DNA of 64,000 nt from Hexactinellida sp. DTS-2022 (taxonomy: Eukaryota; Porifera; Hexactinellida). Within the stretch, counting starts at the first letter, position 1; each line of letters begins with the position of its first letter. A model generated the notes under the pieces. The model was not told the DNA's origin. It made no database searches and worked only from the letters and a program-made list of their open reading frames with translations. Below are positions 1 to 12,540 of the stretch, piece after piece. The position numbers and the translations under genes are program-made. Location of the stretch: the NCBI GenBank assembly GCA_028753945.1, contig JAPNXP010000008.1, positions 3,100,001-3,164,000 on the forward strand, read 5' to 3'.

Positions 1-256
1 GAAAATCTATTCTCCCATCAGACGCAGAATTTTATGGCGAATCCAAATATGAAATAAAATTTGGGGGTTTAGTAAAACATATTTTGAGTTATGGACCAGA
101 CAAATTTTTAAAGGTGTTAAAGATGTGTCAAAAATTTGTTAACGAAAAATCGTAACCCCAGGTGCAAATTAGACGGTCCCATCGCACCTACATGCCAAGT
201 TTCAGCCCATCAACAATTAAGCTCTGGCCAGGGCACCGTCTACGGAGAAAAAAAAA

Positions 257-370
257 ATCCAAAATTGCAGCTGTGCCGACGCATGTTCCTTTGGTGGCAC
301 TATATTTTGGTGGTTGTTTATTGATAGTGCCTCCAAAGGAACATGCTGTCGGCACAGCTGCAATTTTGGA
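257..370. repeat. Satellite hairpin, copy 1
   Basis: Imperfect inverted repeat with ~47-nt arms and a ~20-nt AT-rich loop. Arms begin TCCAAAATTGCAG and end CTGCAATTTTGGA. This copy reads GCAGCTGTGCC in the left arm and GGCACAGCTGC in the right, so one C-G pair is missing from both arms relative to most copies. Confidence 0.9.
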
Positions 371-1707
371 TTTATTTTTTTTCGCCAAGTCATCATCACT
401 ATGAAGGTGTTAAAATATTTCAGAAAGGTGTTTCAGTATGCAACGACCCTTAGAGTGGTGGAAGTTTCCATTTAGCTCACTTCATTTGAGAGATATTCAA
501 GTTTCAGTAGAATATAATCTGTGATGACTCAGCATTTTTAAAGTGCGTGTTGGGTATTCACCCAACTCCAACCAACCCATTTTAAATATCGAATTCACAA
601 AATTGTAAAAATACATTTTTTTGACGATGTCATCATCACCTCAAGGTGTCAAGACCCACTTGTATAGGTGGTACCTGGCATAAGGACCAATTGATAAATT
701 GAAAGTTTGTTTCTATCTTGTATCATCTCTGAGATTAATGAAATTTATCTAATTTGTATAAATATTTAATTAATAAATTAATAATTTAACACCATTATTA
801 TGTACAGCAAAATAAATAAAGTTCAATTATTTGCACTTATTATTAATTTAAATCGAATTTCACTATCATATTTGAATTCAGCGCACTCGATAACCCCAAT
901 AATCCAATTGGAAAATTCTATAAGTTAAAATCAAAAGGAATTAATTATAATAAATTACCTCAGTACATTAATTGTGCAAAAAGAATATTCTCGCCGAAAT
1001 AAATATAATCATTTAATCTGTCGTTGTTGTGGAATGTAAATCTTAACGGTTCTATCATAAACCATCTTTAGTTTAATGCCATTCATTCATTACTTATTGA
1101 TAATAAATTAAATTATTAGTTATTTATTTTATCAATGTTATCCACGGTGAGTTGAGTAAAGTCAACAAATTCCTTATTTAAATTAATTTAATTTATTCCA
1201 TTGTATAGTAATGCTACAATTAAATAGAAGCCAGCTGGAATTTATAAGTTGAATCAATTTAATTATCGCAAGTTGAATCAATAGAGTAGGATTTAACAAG
1301 TTAAATCAATATAATTATTACAAGTTGAAACAATAGAATTAGATTTAACACTTTACTGAAATTGAAGTGTGACTAAACAAAGAAATTTCAAGCCCCATTT
1401 ATGGCAGAAATTGACCCCTTTATTGAAAGATTTCTTATCCCTTCAGACGCAGAATTTTATGGCGAATCCAAATATGAAATGAAATTGGGGGTTTAGTAAA
1501 ACATATTTTGAGTTATGGACCAGACAAATTTTTAAAGGTGTTAAAGATGTGTCTAAAATTTGTTAACGAAAAATCGTAACCCCAGGTGCAAATTAGACGG
1601 TCCCATCGCACCTACATGCCAAGTTTCAGCCCATCAACAATTAAGCTCTGGCCAGGGCACCGTCTACGGAGAAAAAATAAAATAATAATAAAAATAAAAA
1701 AATAAAA

Positions 1708-1821
1708 TCCAAAATTGCAGCCTGTGCCGACGCATGTTCCTTTGGTAGCACTATATTTTGTTGGTTGTTTATTGATAGTGCCTCCAAAGGACCATGCTGT
1801 CGGCCAGGCTGCAATTTTGGA
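1708..1821. repeat. Satellite hairpin, copy 2
   Basis: Same hairpin. The left arm has GCAGCCTGTGCC; the right arm has a local change (GGCCAGGCTGC), so pairing is broken by about two bases. An A/T-rich spacer separates it from the unit's GTCTACGGAG motif; no short palindromic units are inserted. Confidence 0.88.
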
Positions 1822-2620
1822 TTTTTTTTTCGCCAAGTCATCAACGCCCAAGGTGTGAAGAACCATTTGTTATTTGATCGGAGTCACAAGGAACAATTGT
1901 TGAATTTGAAGTTTGTTTCTATCATAAACCATCTAGAGTTTAATGCCATTCATTCATTATGTATTGATAATAAATTATATTATTAGTTATATATTTTAGC
2001 AATGTTATCCACGCTTGAGTTGAATTAAGTCAACAAATTCCTTATTTAATTTAATTTGTTTTAATTCATTAAATAGTAATACTAGAATAAAATAGAAGCC
2101 AGCTGCAATTTATAAGTTAAATTAATATAATTATAGCAAGTTGAATCAATAGAGTAAGATTTAACAAGTTAAATCAATTTAATTATTACAAGTTGAAACA
2201 ATGGAATTAGATTCAATATAATTATTACAAGTTGAAACAATGGAATTAGATTCAATATAATTATTACAAGTTGAAACAATGGAAATTGATTTAACAGTTT
2301 TACTGAATCTGAAGTGATGGGGAAATACAGGAGATTGGCACCCCAATTATGGCACAAACCTAGGCTAAGTTGAACATTTGTGAATTGCCAAAAGGTGTAG
2401 AATTTAATTCTCTATCCGTACATGTAAATTTTATCAAGCTCAATATTAATTATTTCATGTTATGAGCCATAATTAGTTTAAATAGGTGTTAAAATTATTT
2501 GATCAAAAATCGTAACCCCAGGTGCAAATTAGACGGTCACTCCGCAACTACATGCCAAGTTTCAGCCCTCAATGTATACAAGTGTGGCCAGGGCACCGTC
2601 TACGGAGAAAAAATATAAAT

Positions 2621-2676
2621 AAAGGCAGTAAGATTAGAACTGGGCCACTATACTATAGTATAGTCGGCACAGTAAT
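2621..2676. repeat. Short palindromic unit (~56 bp), one copy
   Basis: A unit starting AAAGGCAGT and ending GTCGGCACAGTAATA, centred on the perfect palindrome CTATACTATAGTATAG. It sits between GTCTACGGAG and hairpin copy 3, the same site used in other satellite units. Confidence 0.88.
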
Positions 2677-2680
2677 AAAA

Positions 2681-2795
2681 TCCAAAATTGCAGCCTGTGC
2701 CGACGCATGTTCCTTTGGTGGCACTATATTTTGTTGGTTGTTTATTGATAGTGCCTCCAAAAGAACATGCTGTCGGCGCAGGCTGCAATTTTGGA
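2681..2795. repeat. Satellite hairpin, copy 3
   Basis: Same inverted repeat, in the short (0.94-kb period) unit. Arms pair as GCAGCCTGTGCC with GGCGCAGGCTGC, one mismatch. Confidence 0.9.
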
Positions 2796-4117
2796 TTTTT
2801 TTTCCGCCATGTCATCATCACTATGAAGGTGTTAAATTATTTCAAAAAGGTGTTACAGAAGGCAACGACCCTTAGAGTGGTGGAAGTTTCCATTTAGCTC
2901 ACTTCATTTGAGAGATATTCAGGTTTCAGTAGAATATAATCTGTGATGACTCAGCATTTTTAAAGTGCGTATTGGGTATTCACCCAACTCCAACCAACCC
3001 ATGCGAATTATTTAATTCACAAAATTGTAAAAATACATTTTTTTGACGATGTCATCATCACCTCAAGGTGTCAAGACCCACTTGTATAGGTGGTACGTGG
3101 CATAAGGACCAATTGATAAATTGAAAGTTTGTTTCTATCTTGTATCATCTCTGAGATTAATGAAATTTAGCTAATTAGTATAAATATTTAATTAATAAAT
3201 TAATAATTTAACACCATTATTATTTACAGCAAAATAAATAAAGTTCAATTATTTGCACTTATTATTAATTTAAATCGAATTTCACTATCATATTTGAATT
3301 CAGCGCACTCGATAACCCCAATAATCCAATTGGAACCGTCTATAAGTTAAATACAAAAGGAATTAATTATAATAAATTACGTCAGTACATTAATTGTGCA
3401 AGAATATTCTCGCGAAATAAATATAATCACTTTATCTGTCGTTGTTGTGGAATGTAAAATGTTAACGGTTCTATCATAAACCATCTTTAGTTTAATGCCA
3501 TTCATTACTTATTGATAATAAATTAAATTATTAGTTATTTATTTTAGCAATGTTATCCACGGTGAGTTGAGTAAAGTCAACAAATTCCTTATATAAATTA
3601 ATTTAATTTAATCCATTGTATAGTAATGCTACAATTAAATAGAAGCCAGCTGGAATTTATAAGTTGAATCAATTTAATTATCTCAAGTTGAATCAATAGA
3701 GTAAGATTTAACAAGTTAAATCAATATAATTATTACAAGTTGAAACAATGGAATTAGATTTCACAGTTTTACTGAAATTGAAGTGTGAGTAAACAAAGAA
3801 GTTTAAAGCCCCATTTATGGCAGAAATTAAACCCTTTATGCGAAACTTTCTTGTCCCATCAGACGCAGAATTTTATGGCAAGTCCAAATGTGAAATAAAA
3901 TTTGGGGGTTTAGTAAAACAACTTTTGAGTTATGGACCAGACAAATTTTGAAAGGTGTTAAAGATGTGTCAAAAATTTGTTAATAAAAAATCGTAACCCC
4001 AGGTGCAAATTAGACGTCGACTCCGAACCTACATGCCAAGTTTAAGCCCATCAACTATAAAGCTCTGGCCAGGGCACCGTCTACGGAGAAAAAATAATAA
4101 TAATATAAATAATAATA

Positions 4118-4226
4118 AAGGCAGTGATTCTAATACTGGGCCACTATACTATAGTATAGTCGGCACAGTAATAAAGGCAGTGATTCCAATACTGGGCCAC
4201 TAAACTATAGTATAGTCGGCACAGTA
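4118..4226. repeat. Short palindromic unit, two tandem copies
   Basis: Two head-to-tail copies of the ~56-bp unit with the CTATACTATAGTATAG core. The second has one change in the core (CTAAACTATAGTATAG). They lie at the fixed site just before hairpin copy 4. Confidence 0.88.
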
Positions 4227-4233
4227 AAAAAAA

Positions 4234-4348
4234 TCCAAAATTGCAGCCTGTGCCGACGCATGATCCTTTGGTGGCACTATATTTTGTAGTTGGTTTATTG
4301 ATAGTGCCTCCAAAGGAACATGCTGTCGGCACAGGCTGCAATTTTGGA
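4234..4348. repeat. Satellite hairpin, copy 4
   Basis: Same hairpin with fully paired GCAGCCTGTGCCGAC and GTCGGCACAGGCTGC stem bases. Confidence 0.9.
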
Positions 4349-5508
4349 TTTTTTTTTTCGCCATGTCATCATCACTATGAAGGTGTTAAATTATTTCAGA
4401 AAGGTGTTTCAGAAGGCAACGACCCTTTAGAGTGGTGGAAGTTTCCATTCAGCTCACTTCATTAAAGAGATATTCAAGTTTCAGTAGAATATAATCTGTA
4501 ATTACTCAGCATTTTTTAAGTGGGTGTTGGGTCATCACCCAACATTAACTAACCCATTTTAAATATCGAATTAACAAAATTGTAAAAACACATTTTTTTA
4601 CCGATGTCATCATCACCTCAAGGTGTCAAGACCCACTTGTATAGGTGGCACGTGTCATAAGGACCAATTGATATATTGAAAGTTTGTTTCTATCTTCTAT
4701 GATCTCTGAGATTTATGATATTTAATTAATTAGTATCAATAATTATTAATATTATTTATAATATGACACCAATTTCAATGTCAACATACAATTATTAAGT
4801 TCAATTATTTTGTCATAAATAATTAATTAATTAATTTATCTATCAAATTTCAATTCCGCACACTCGATAACCTCTAATATACAAATTGGAAGCTTCTATA
4901 TAAGTTAAATACAAACTGAATTATTTATAATTAATTACGTCAGTATATTAACAGTGCAATTATATTCTCGCAGAAGTAAATATAATCACATAATATGTCG
5001 TTGTTATGAAATATATAATCTTAATTTTCAATTGCAAAATAGAAGCCAGCTTGAATTCACAAGTTAAATCAATATAATTATAGCAAGTTGAATCACTAGA
5101 GTAGGATTTAACAAGTTAAATCAATATAATTCTTACAAGTTGAAACAATGGAAATTGATTTAACACTTTACTGAAATTGAAGTGTCAGTAAACAAAGAAA
5201 TTTCAACCCCCATTTATGGCAGAAATTGACCACTTTATTGAAAAATTTCTTCTCCTATCAGACGCAGAATTTTATGGCGAATCCAAATGTGAAATAAAAT
5301 TTTGGGGTTTAGTAAAACATATTTTGAGTTATGGACCAGACAAATTTTGAAAGGTGTTAAAGATGTGTCAAAAATTTGTTAATACAAAATCGTAACCCCA
5401 GGTGCAAATTAGACGTCGACTCCGAATCTACATGCCAAGTTTCAGCCCTCTATGTATACAGGTGTGGCCAGGGCACCTGCTACGGAGAAATAATAATAAT
5501 ATAAAAAA

Positions 5509-5621
5509 TCCAAAATTGCAGCTGTGCCGACGCATGTTCCTTTGGTGGCACTATATTTTGGTGGTGGTTTATTGATAGTGCCTCCAATGGGACATGCTGT
5601 CAGCACAGCTGCAATTTTGGA
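5509..5621. repeat. Satellite hairpin, copy 5
   Basis: Same hairpin. As in copy 1, one C-G pair is missing from both arms (GCAGCTGTGCC / GCACAGCTGC). A G-to-A change in the right arm (GTCAGC) is not matched in the left. Confidence 0.9.
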
Positions 5622-6991
5622 TTTTTTTTCGCCATGTCATCATCACTATGAAGGTGTTAAAATATATCAAAAGGTGTTACAGAAGGCATCGACCCTTAGA
5701 GTGGCGCAAGTTTCCATTTAGTTCACTTCATTTTAGAGATATTCAAGTTTGAGTAGAATATAATAGCTGATGACTCAGCATTTTTTATGTGAGTGTTGGG
5801 TCTTCACCCAACTTCAAATAACCCATTTTAAATATCGAATTCACAAAATTGTAAAAATACATTTTTTTGACGATGTCATCATCACCTCAAGGTGTCAAGA
5901 CTCACTTGTATAGGTGGTACGTGGCATAAGGACCAATTGATAAATTGAAAGTTTGTTTCTATCTTGTATCATCTCTGAGATTAATGAAATTTAGCTAATT
6001 AGTATAAATATTTAATTAATAAAATAATAATTTAACATCATTATTATGTAAGGCAAAATAAATAAAGTTCAATTATTTGCACTTATTATTAATTTCAATC
6101 GAATTTCACTATCATATTTGAATTCAGCGCACTCGATAACCCCAATAATCCAATTGGAACCGTCTATAAGTTAAATACAAAAGGAATTTATTATAATAAA
6201 TTACGTCAGTACATTAATTGTGCAAGAATATTCTCGCGAAATAAATATAATCACTTTATCTGTCGTTGTTGTGGAATGTAAAATGTTAACGGTTCTATCA
6301 TAAACCATCTTTAGTTTAATGCCATTCATTACTTATTGATAATAAATTAAATTATTAGTTATTTATTTTAGCAATGTTATCCACGGTGAGTTGAGTAAAG
6401 TCAACAAATTCCTTATATAAATTAATTTAATTTAATCCATTGTATAGTAATGCTAGAATTAAATAGAAGCCAGCTGGAATTTATGAGTTAAATCAATATA
6501 ATTATCGCAAGTTGAATCACTAGAGTAGGATTTAACAAGTTAAATCAATATAATTATCGCAAGTTGAATCACTAGAGTAGGATTTAACAAGTTAAATCAA
6601 TATAATTATTACAAGTTGAAACAATAGAATTAGATTTAACGCTTAACTGAAATTGAAGTGTGAGTAAACAAAGAAATTTTAACCCCCATTTTTGGCAGAA
6701 ATTGACCCCTTTATTGAAAGATTTCTTCTCCCAACAGACGCAGAATTTTAAGATGAATCCAAATATGAAATAAAATTTGGGGGTTTAGTAAAACATATTT
6801 TGAGTTATGGACCAGACAAATTTTGAAAGGTGTTAAAAATGTGTGCAAAATTTCGTAATCAAAAATCGTAACCCCAGGTGCAAATTAGAAGGGCACTTCG
6901 CATCTACATGGCAAGTTTCAGCCCTCAATGTATAAAGGTGTAGCCAGGGTACCGTCTACGGAGAAAAAATAAAAATAATAATAATATAAAT

Positions 6992-7100
6992 AAAGGCAGT
7001 GATTCCAATACTGGGCCACTATACTATAGTATAGTCGGCACAGTAATAAAGGCAGTGATTCTAATACTGGGCCACTATACTATAGTATAGTCGGCACAGT
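6992..7100. repeat. Short palindromic unit, two tandem copies
   Basis: Two copies of the ~56-bp CTATACTATAGTATAG unit at the fixed site before hairpin copy 6. They differ only at GATTCCAATA versus GATTCTAATA. Confidence 0.88.
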
Positions 7101-7112
7101 AATAATAAAAAA

Positions 7113-7227
7113 TCCAAAATTGCAGCCTGTGCCGACGCATGATCCTTTGGTGGCACTATATTTTGTTGTTGGTTTATTGATAGTGCCTCCAAAGGAACAT
7201 GCTGTCGGCACAGGCTGCAATTTTGGA
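7113..7227. repeat. Satellite hairpin, copy 6
   Basis: Same hairpin with intact pairing across the GCAGCCTGTGCCGAC segment. Confidence 0.9.
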
Positions 7228-8391
7228 TTTTTTTTTTTCGCCATGTCATCATCACTATGAAGGTGTTAAATTATTTCAGAAAGGTGTTTCAGAAGGCAAC
7301 GACCCTTTAGAGTGGTGGAAGTTTCCATTCAGCTCACTTCATTAAAGAGATATTCAAGTTTCAGTAGAATATAATCTGTAATGACTCAGCATTTTTTAAG
7401 TGGGTGTTGGGTCATCAACCAACATTAACTAACCCATTTTAAATATCGAATTAACAAAATTGTAAAAACACATTTTTTTAACGATGTCATCATCACCTCA
7501 AGGTGTCAAGACCCACTTGTATAGGTGGCACGTGTCATAAGGACCAATTGATATATTGAAAGTTTGTTTCTATCTTCTATGATCTCTGAGATTTATGATA
7601 TTTAATTAATTAGTATAAATAATTATTAATATTATTTATAATATGACACCAATTTCAATGTCAACATACAATTATTAAGTTCAATTATTTTGTCATAAAT
7701 AATTAATTAATTAATTTATCTATCAAATTTCAATTCCGCACACTCGATAACCTCTAATATACAAATTGGAAGCTTCTATATAAGTTAAATACAAACTGAA
7801 TTATTTATAATTAATTACGTCAGTATATTAACAGTGCAATTATATTCTCGCAGAAGTAAATATAATCACATAATATGTCGTTGTTATGAAATATATAATC
7901 TTAATTTTCAATTGCAAAATAGAAGCCAGCTTGAATTCACAAGTTAAATCAATATAATTATAGCAAGTTGAATCACTAGAGTAGGATTTAACAAGTTAAA
8001 TCAATATAATTATTACAAGTTGAAACAATGGAATTAGATTTCACAGTTTTGCTGAAAATGAAGTGTGAGTAAACAAAGAAATTTCAACCCCCATTTATTG
8101 CAGAAATCAAACCCTTTATTGAAAGTTTTCTTCTCCCATCAGACGCAGAATTTTATGGCGAATCCAAATATGAAATAAAATTTGGGGGTTTAGTAAAACA
8201 TATTTTGAGTTATGGACCAGACAAATCTTAAAAGGTGTTAAAGATGTGTCCAAAATTTGTTAATCAAAAATCGTAACCCCAGGTGCAAATTAGACGGTCC
8301 CATCTCACCTACATGCAAAGTTTAAGCCCATCAACTATAAAGCTCTGGCCAGGGCACCGTCTACGGAGAAAAAATAAAAATAATAAAAAAA

Positions 8392-8506
8392 TCCAAAATT
8401 GCATCCTGTGCCGACGCATGTTCCTTGGGTGGCACTATATTTTGTTGGTGGTTTATTGATAGTGCCTCCAATGGAACATGCTGTCGGCACAGGATGCAAT
8501 TTTGGA
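8392..8506. repeat. Satellite hairpin, copy 7 (compensatory change)
   Basis: Same hairpin. A G-to-T change in the left arm (GCATCCTGTGCC) is matched by C-to-A in the right arm (GGCACAGGATGC), keeping the pair. Confidence 0.9.
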
Positions 8507-9833
8507 TTTTTTTTTCGCCAAGTCATCATCACTATAAAGGTGTTAAATCATTTCAAAAAGGTGTTACAGAAGGCATCGACCCTTAGAGTGGTGGAAGTTT
8601 CGTTTTAGTTCACTTCCTTTTAGCGATATTCAAGTTTGAGTAGAATATAACAACTGATGACTCTGCATTTTTTATGTGAGTGTTGGGTCATCACCCAACA
8701 TGAACTAACCCATTTTTAATATCGAATTAACAAAATTGTAAAAACACATTTTTTTAACGATGTCATCATCACCTCAAGGTGTCAAGACCCACTTGTATAG
8801 GTGGCACGTGCCATAAGGACCAATTGATAAATTGAAAGTTTGTTTCTATCTTCTATGATCTCTGAGATTTATGATATTTAATTAATTAGTATATATAATT
8901 ATTAATATTATTTATAATTTAACACCAATTTCAATGTCAACTTATATTTATTAAGTTTAATTATTTTGTCATAAATAATAAATAAATTAATTTGTCCATC
9001 AAATTTCAATTCCGCACACTCGATAACCCCTAATAAACAAATTGGAAGCATCTATATAAGTCATATACTGACTGAATTAATTATAATTAATTACGTCAGT
9101 ATATTAACAGTGCAATAATATTAACGCAGAAGTAAATATAATCACATAATCTGTCGTTGTTGTGGTATGTAAAATCTTAACGTTTCTATCATAAACCATC
9201 TTTAGTTTAATGCCATTCATTCATTACTTATTGATAATAAATTAAATTATTAGTTATTTATTTTAGCAATGTTATCCACGGTGATTTGAGTTTAGTCAAC
9301 AAATTCCTTATATCATTATATTTTATTTAATCCATTGTATAGTAATACTACAATTAAATAGAAGCCAGCTGGAATTTATAAGTTGAATCAATATATTTAT
9401 CTCAAGTTGAAACATTAGAGTAAGATTTAACAAGTTAAATCAATATAATTATTACAAGTTGAAACAATAGAATTAGATTTAACACTTTTACTGAAATTGA
9501 AGTGCGAGTAAACAAAGAAATTTCAAACCCCATTTATGGCAGAAATTAAACTTATTTTTGAAAATATTCCTCTCCCATCAGACGCAGAATTTTATGGTGA
9601 ATCCAAATGTGAAATAAAATTTGGGGGTTTAGTAAAACATATTTTGAGTTATGGACCAGACAAATTTTGAAAGGTGTTAAAGATGTGTCAAAAATTCGTT
9701 AATCAAAAATCGTAACCCCAGGTGCAAATTAGACGGTCCATACGCACCTACATGCCAAGTTTCAGCCCATCAACTATAAAGCTCAGGCCAGGGCACCGTC
9801 TACGGAGAAAAAATAAAAATAATAATAATAAAA

Positions 9834-9949
9834 ATCCAAAATTGCAGCCTGTGCCGACGCATGTTCCTTTGGTGGCACTATATTTTGGTGGTGGTTTATT
9901 GATAGTGCCTCCAAAGGAACATGCTGTCGGCACTAGCTGCAATTTTGGA
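9834..9949. repeat. Satellite hairpin, copy 8
   Basis: Same hairpin with a short unpaired stretch (GCAGCCTGTGCC versus GGCACTAGCTGC). The following unit has no hairpin. Confidence 0.88.
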
Positions 9950-11154
9950 TTTTTTTTTCCGCCATGTCATCATCACTATGAAGGTGTTAAATTATTTCAG
10001 AAAGGTGTTTCAGAAGGCAACGACCCTTTAGAGTGGTGGAAGTTTCCATTCAGCTCACTTCATTAAAGAGATATTCAAGTTTCAGTAGAATATAATCTGT
10101 AATGACTCAGCATTTTTTAAGTGGGTGTTGGGTCATCACCCAACATTAACTAACCCATTTTAAATATCGAATTAACAAAATTGTAAAAACACATTTTTTT
10201 AACGATGTCATCATCACCTCAAGGTGTCAAGACCCACTTGTATAGGTGGCACGTGTCATAAGGACCAATTGATATATTGAAAGTTTGTTTCTATCTTCTA
10301 TGATCTCTGAGATTTATGATATTTAATTAATTAGTATAAATAATTATTAATATTATTTATAATATGACACCAATTTCAATGTCAACATACAATTATTAAG
10401 TTCAATTATTTTGTCATAAATAATTAATTAATTAATTTATCTATCAAATTTCAATTCCGCACACTCGATAACCTCTAATATACAAATTGGAAGCTTCTAT
10501 ATAAGTTAAATACAAACGATAACCTCTAATATACAAATTGGAAGCTTCTATATAAGTTAAATACAAACTGAATTATTTATAATTAATTACGTCAGTATAT
10601 TAACAGTGCAATTATATTCTCGCAGAAGTAAATATAATCACATAATATGTCGTTGTTATGAAATATATAATCTTAATTTTCAATTGCAAAATAGAAGCCA
10701 GCTTGAATTCACAAGTTAAATCAATATAATTATAGCAAGTTGAATCACTAGAGTAGGATTTAACAAGTTAAATCAATATAATTATTACAAGTTGAAACAA
10801 TGGAATTAGATTTAACACTTTACTGAAATTGAAGTGTGAGTAAACAAAGAAATTTCAACCCCCATTTATGGCAGAAATTAAACCATTTATTGAAAATTTT
10901 CTTCACCCATCAAACGCAGAATTTTATGGTGAATCCAAGTATGAAATAAAATTTGGGGGTTTAGTAAAACAATTTTTGAGTTATGGACCAGACAAAATTT
11001 GAAAGGTGTTAAAGATGTGTCAAAAATTTGTTAATCAAAAATCGTAACCCCAGGTGCAAATTAGACGGTCCCATCGCACCTACATGCCAAGTTTAAGCCC
11101 ATCAACTATAAAGCTCTGGCCAGGGCACCGTCTACGGAGAAAAATAGAAAAAAT

Positions 11155-11590
11155 AAAGGCAGTAAGATTAGAACTGGGCCACTATACTATAGTATAGTCG
11201 GCACAGTAATAATATAAATAAAGGCAGTGATTCCAATACTGGGCCACTATACTATAGTATAGTCGGCACAGTAATAAAGGCAGTGATTCTAATACTGGGC
11301 CACTATACTATAGTATAGTCGGCACAGTAAAAATAATAAAGGCAGTGATTCCAATACTGGGCCACTATACTATAGTATAGTCGGCACAGTAATAATAATA
11401 ATAAAAATAAAGGCAGTGATTCCAATACTGGGCCACTATACTATAGTATAGTCGGCACAGTAAAAATAAAGGCAGTGATTCCAATACTGGGCCACTATAC
11501 TATAGTATAGTCGGCACAGTAATAATAACTAACCAAGGCACTGAGATTAGAACTGGGCCACTATACTAAAGTATAGTCGGCACAGTAATA
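11155..11590. repeat. Expanded array of seven short palindromic units
   Basis: Seven tandem copies of the ~56-60-bp unit (AAAGGCAGT ... CTATACTATAGTATAG ... GTCGGCACAGTAATA), separated by AT-rich spacers. They stand where the ninth satellite unit should carry its long hairpin, which is absent. The last copy starts TAACTAACCAAGGCA, the longer left end seen in dispersed copies, and has a one-base core change. Normal satellite tail sequence (GTTGAAACAATAGAATTAG) follows. Confidence 0.9.
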
Positions 11591-11916
11591 ACGAGTTGAA
11601 ACAATAGAATTAGATTTAAGACTTTCAATTGAACTGAAGTGTTAGTAAACAAAGGAAATTTGCAACTCAATTGTGGCACAAACGAAGCCCAATTTGAAAA
11701 TTCGTGACTGTGAAATGGTGTAGAATTAAATTCCAATATTCGGGCACTATTTATTATTCCTTTTGTGATATTGAATAGGAAAAATGTGTCCAAAAAAGTG
11801 TAATAAAATCGTGACTCCAGGTGCACATCTGTAACCCATGAGACACCTATCCAGGAATCTGGGCTCTTAATTAAAACAAAAATCTGTTCTGTGGTGAGGA
11901 TGTCACGCCAAAATTG

Positions 11917-12110
11917 GTCCGGGTCAAAACTGGTCCGGCCGAACCACTTTTGACTGCCAAAAATGGTCCGGGACCAATTTTGGCTGGCCATAAATGGTCC
12001 TGTCGGACTAGTTTTCGTCGCCAAAAATGGTCCGGCCGGACCAGTTTTGGTCGCCAAAGGCGGTCCCCATTGGCCAAAGGTGGTCCCCGCCGGACCAGTT
12101 TTGGCTGCCA
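11917..12110. repeat. Tandem GGTCCGGCCGGACC-type palindromic repeats
   Basis: About five irregular units of 35-45 bp built from AAAATGGTCCGG and CCGGACCAGTTTTGG, facing each other so that several units are palindromic. The block is much richer in G+C than its flanks. Related pieces occur at 12470-12520 and inside the element at 12587-12732. The long antisense ORF across this block follows from the repetition and is not a credible gene. Confidence 0.8.
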
Positions 12111-12540
12111 TTCCAAGACAATAATTATAGAGCTTTTTATCATTCATCTACACAAGAATACATAGAGATGCAAATGTTTTCACAATAGTCAATAATACAC
12201 AATTACAAAGTTGATTCTTTACACCGTAACTCCATATATCACAATTACAAAACCAATTATTTTCACTTTTATTCATGCCTTCATACTTACAAGGGACTCC
12301 TTTTTCCCTGAACCATAGCAGACAATTAGAAAAAGATACATTTTCAATTTAATAATTGATTGTCCTATACAATTTCGCACTAGTGGGAGGTCTGTTATAG
12401 CAACTTTAGTGCGATCTAACAATGCGATTTAACAAAAAGTTTAGGCCGGACCTATTTTAGCAAGCTAGGACCATTTATGGCAGGCCAAAATTGGTCCCGG
12501 ACCATTTTTGGCCCGAACCAATTTTTTCGTGACAACGATA

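Larger units (their letters stand above)
1..11150. repeat. Tandem array of nine ~1.4-kb satellite-like units
   Basis: A long unit recurs head to tail. The anchor CAGACGCAGAATTTTATGG (with small changes) lies near 19, 1444, 3860, 5259, 6735, 8140, 9579 and 10911. A second anchor, AGGTGCAAATTAGACG, lies near 160, 1584, 2520, 4000, 5400, 6876, 8280, 9721 and 11050. Periods are 1.33-1.48 kb except one short 0.94-kb unit at 1584-2520 whose head is missing. Each unit ends with a tail of ~45-bp AT-rich sub-repeats (AAGTTGAATCAAT-like). Eight units hold one long hairpin, listed separately. Short ORFs recur because the DNA recurs; none looks like a real protein. The left edge is cut by the window. It could be a true satellite or tandem copies of a non-autonomous element. 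Confidence 0.93.

Noticed and set aside
9722-10066. Recurring ~60-115-aa ORFs inside the satellite units
   Set aside because: They recur only because the DNA recurs, run through the hairpin in both directions, mostly lack ATG starts, and have no domain character.
11155-11590. Regularly spaced repeats as a CRISPR array
   Set aside because: Spacers are short AT-rich remnants, not unique sequences; units are palindromic, and the genome is animal.
11566-12147. 193-aa minus-strand ORF with repeated Trp/Thr/Gly-Pro pattern
   Set aside because: It is the translation of the GGTCCGGCC tandem repeats plus satellite tail; other frames of the block are open too.
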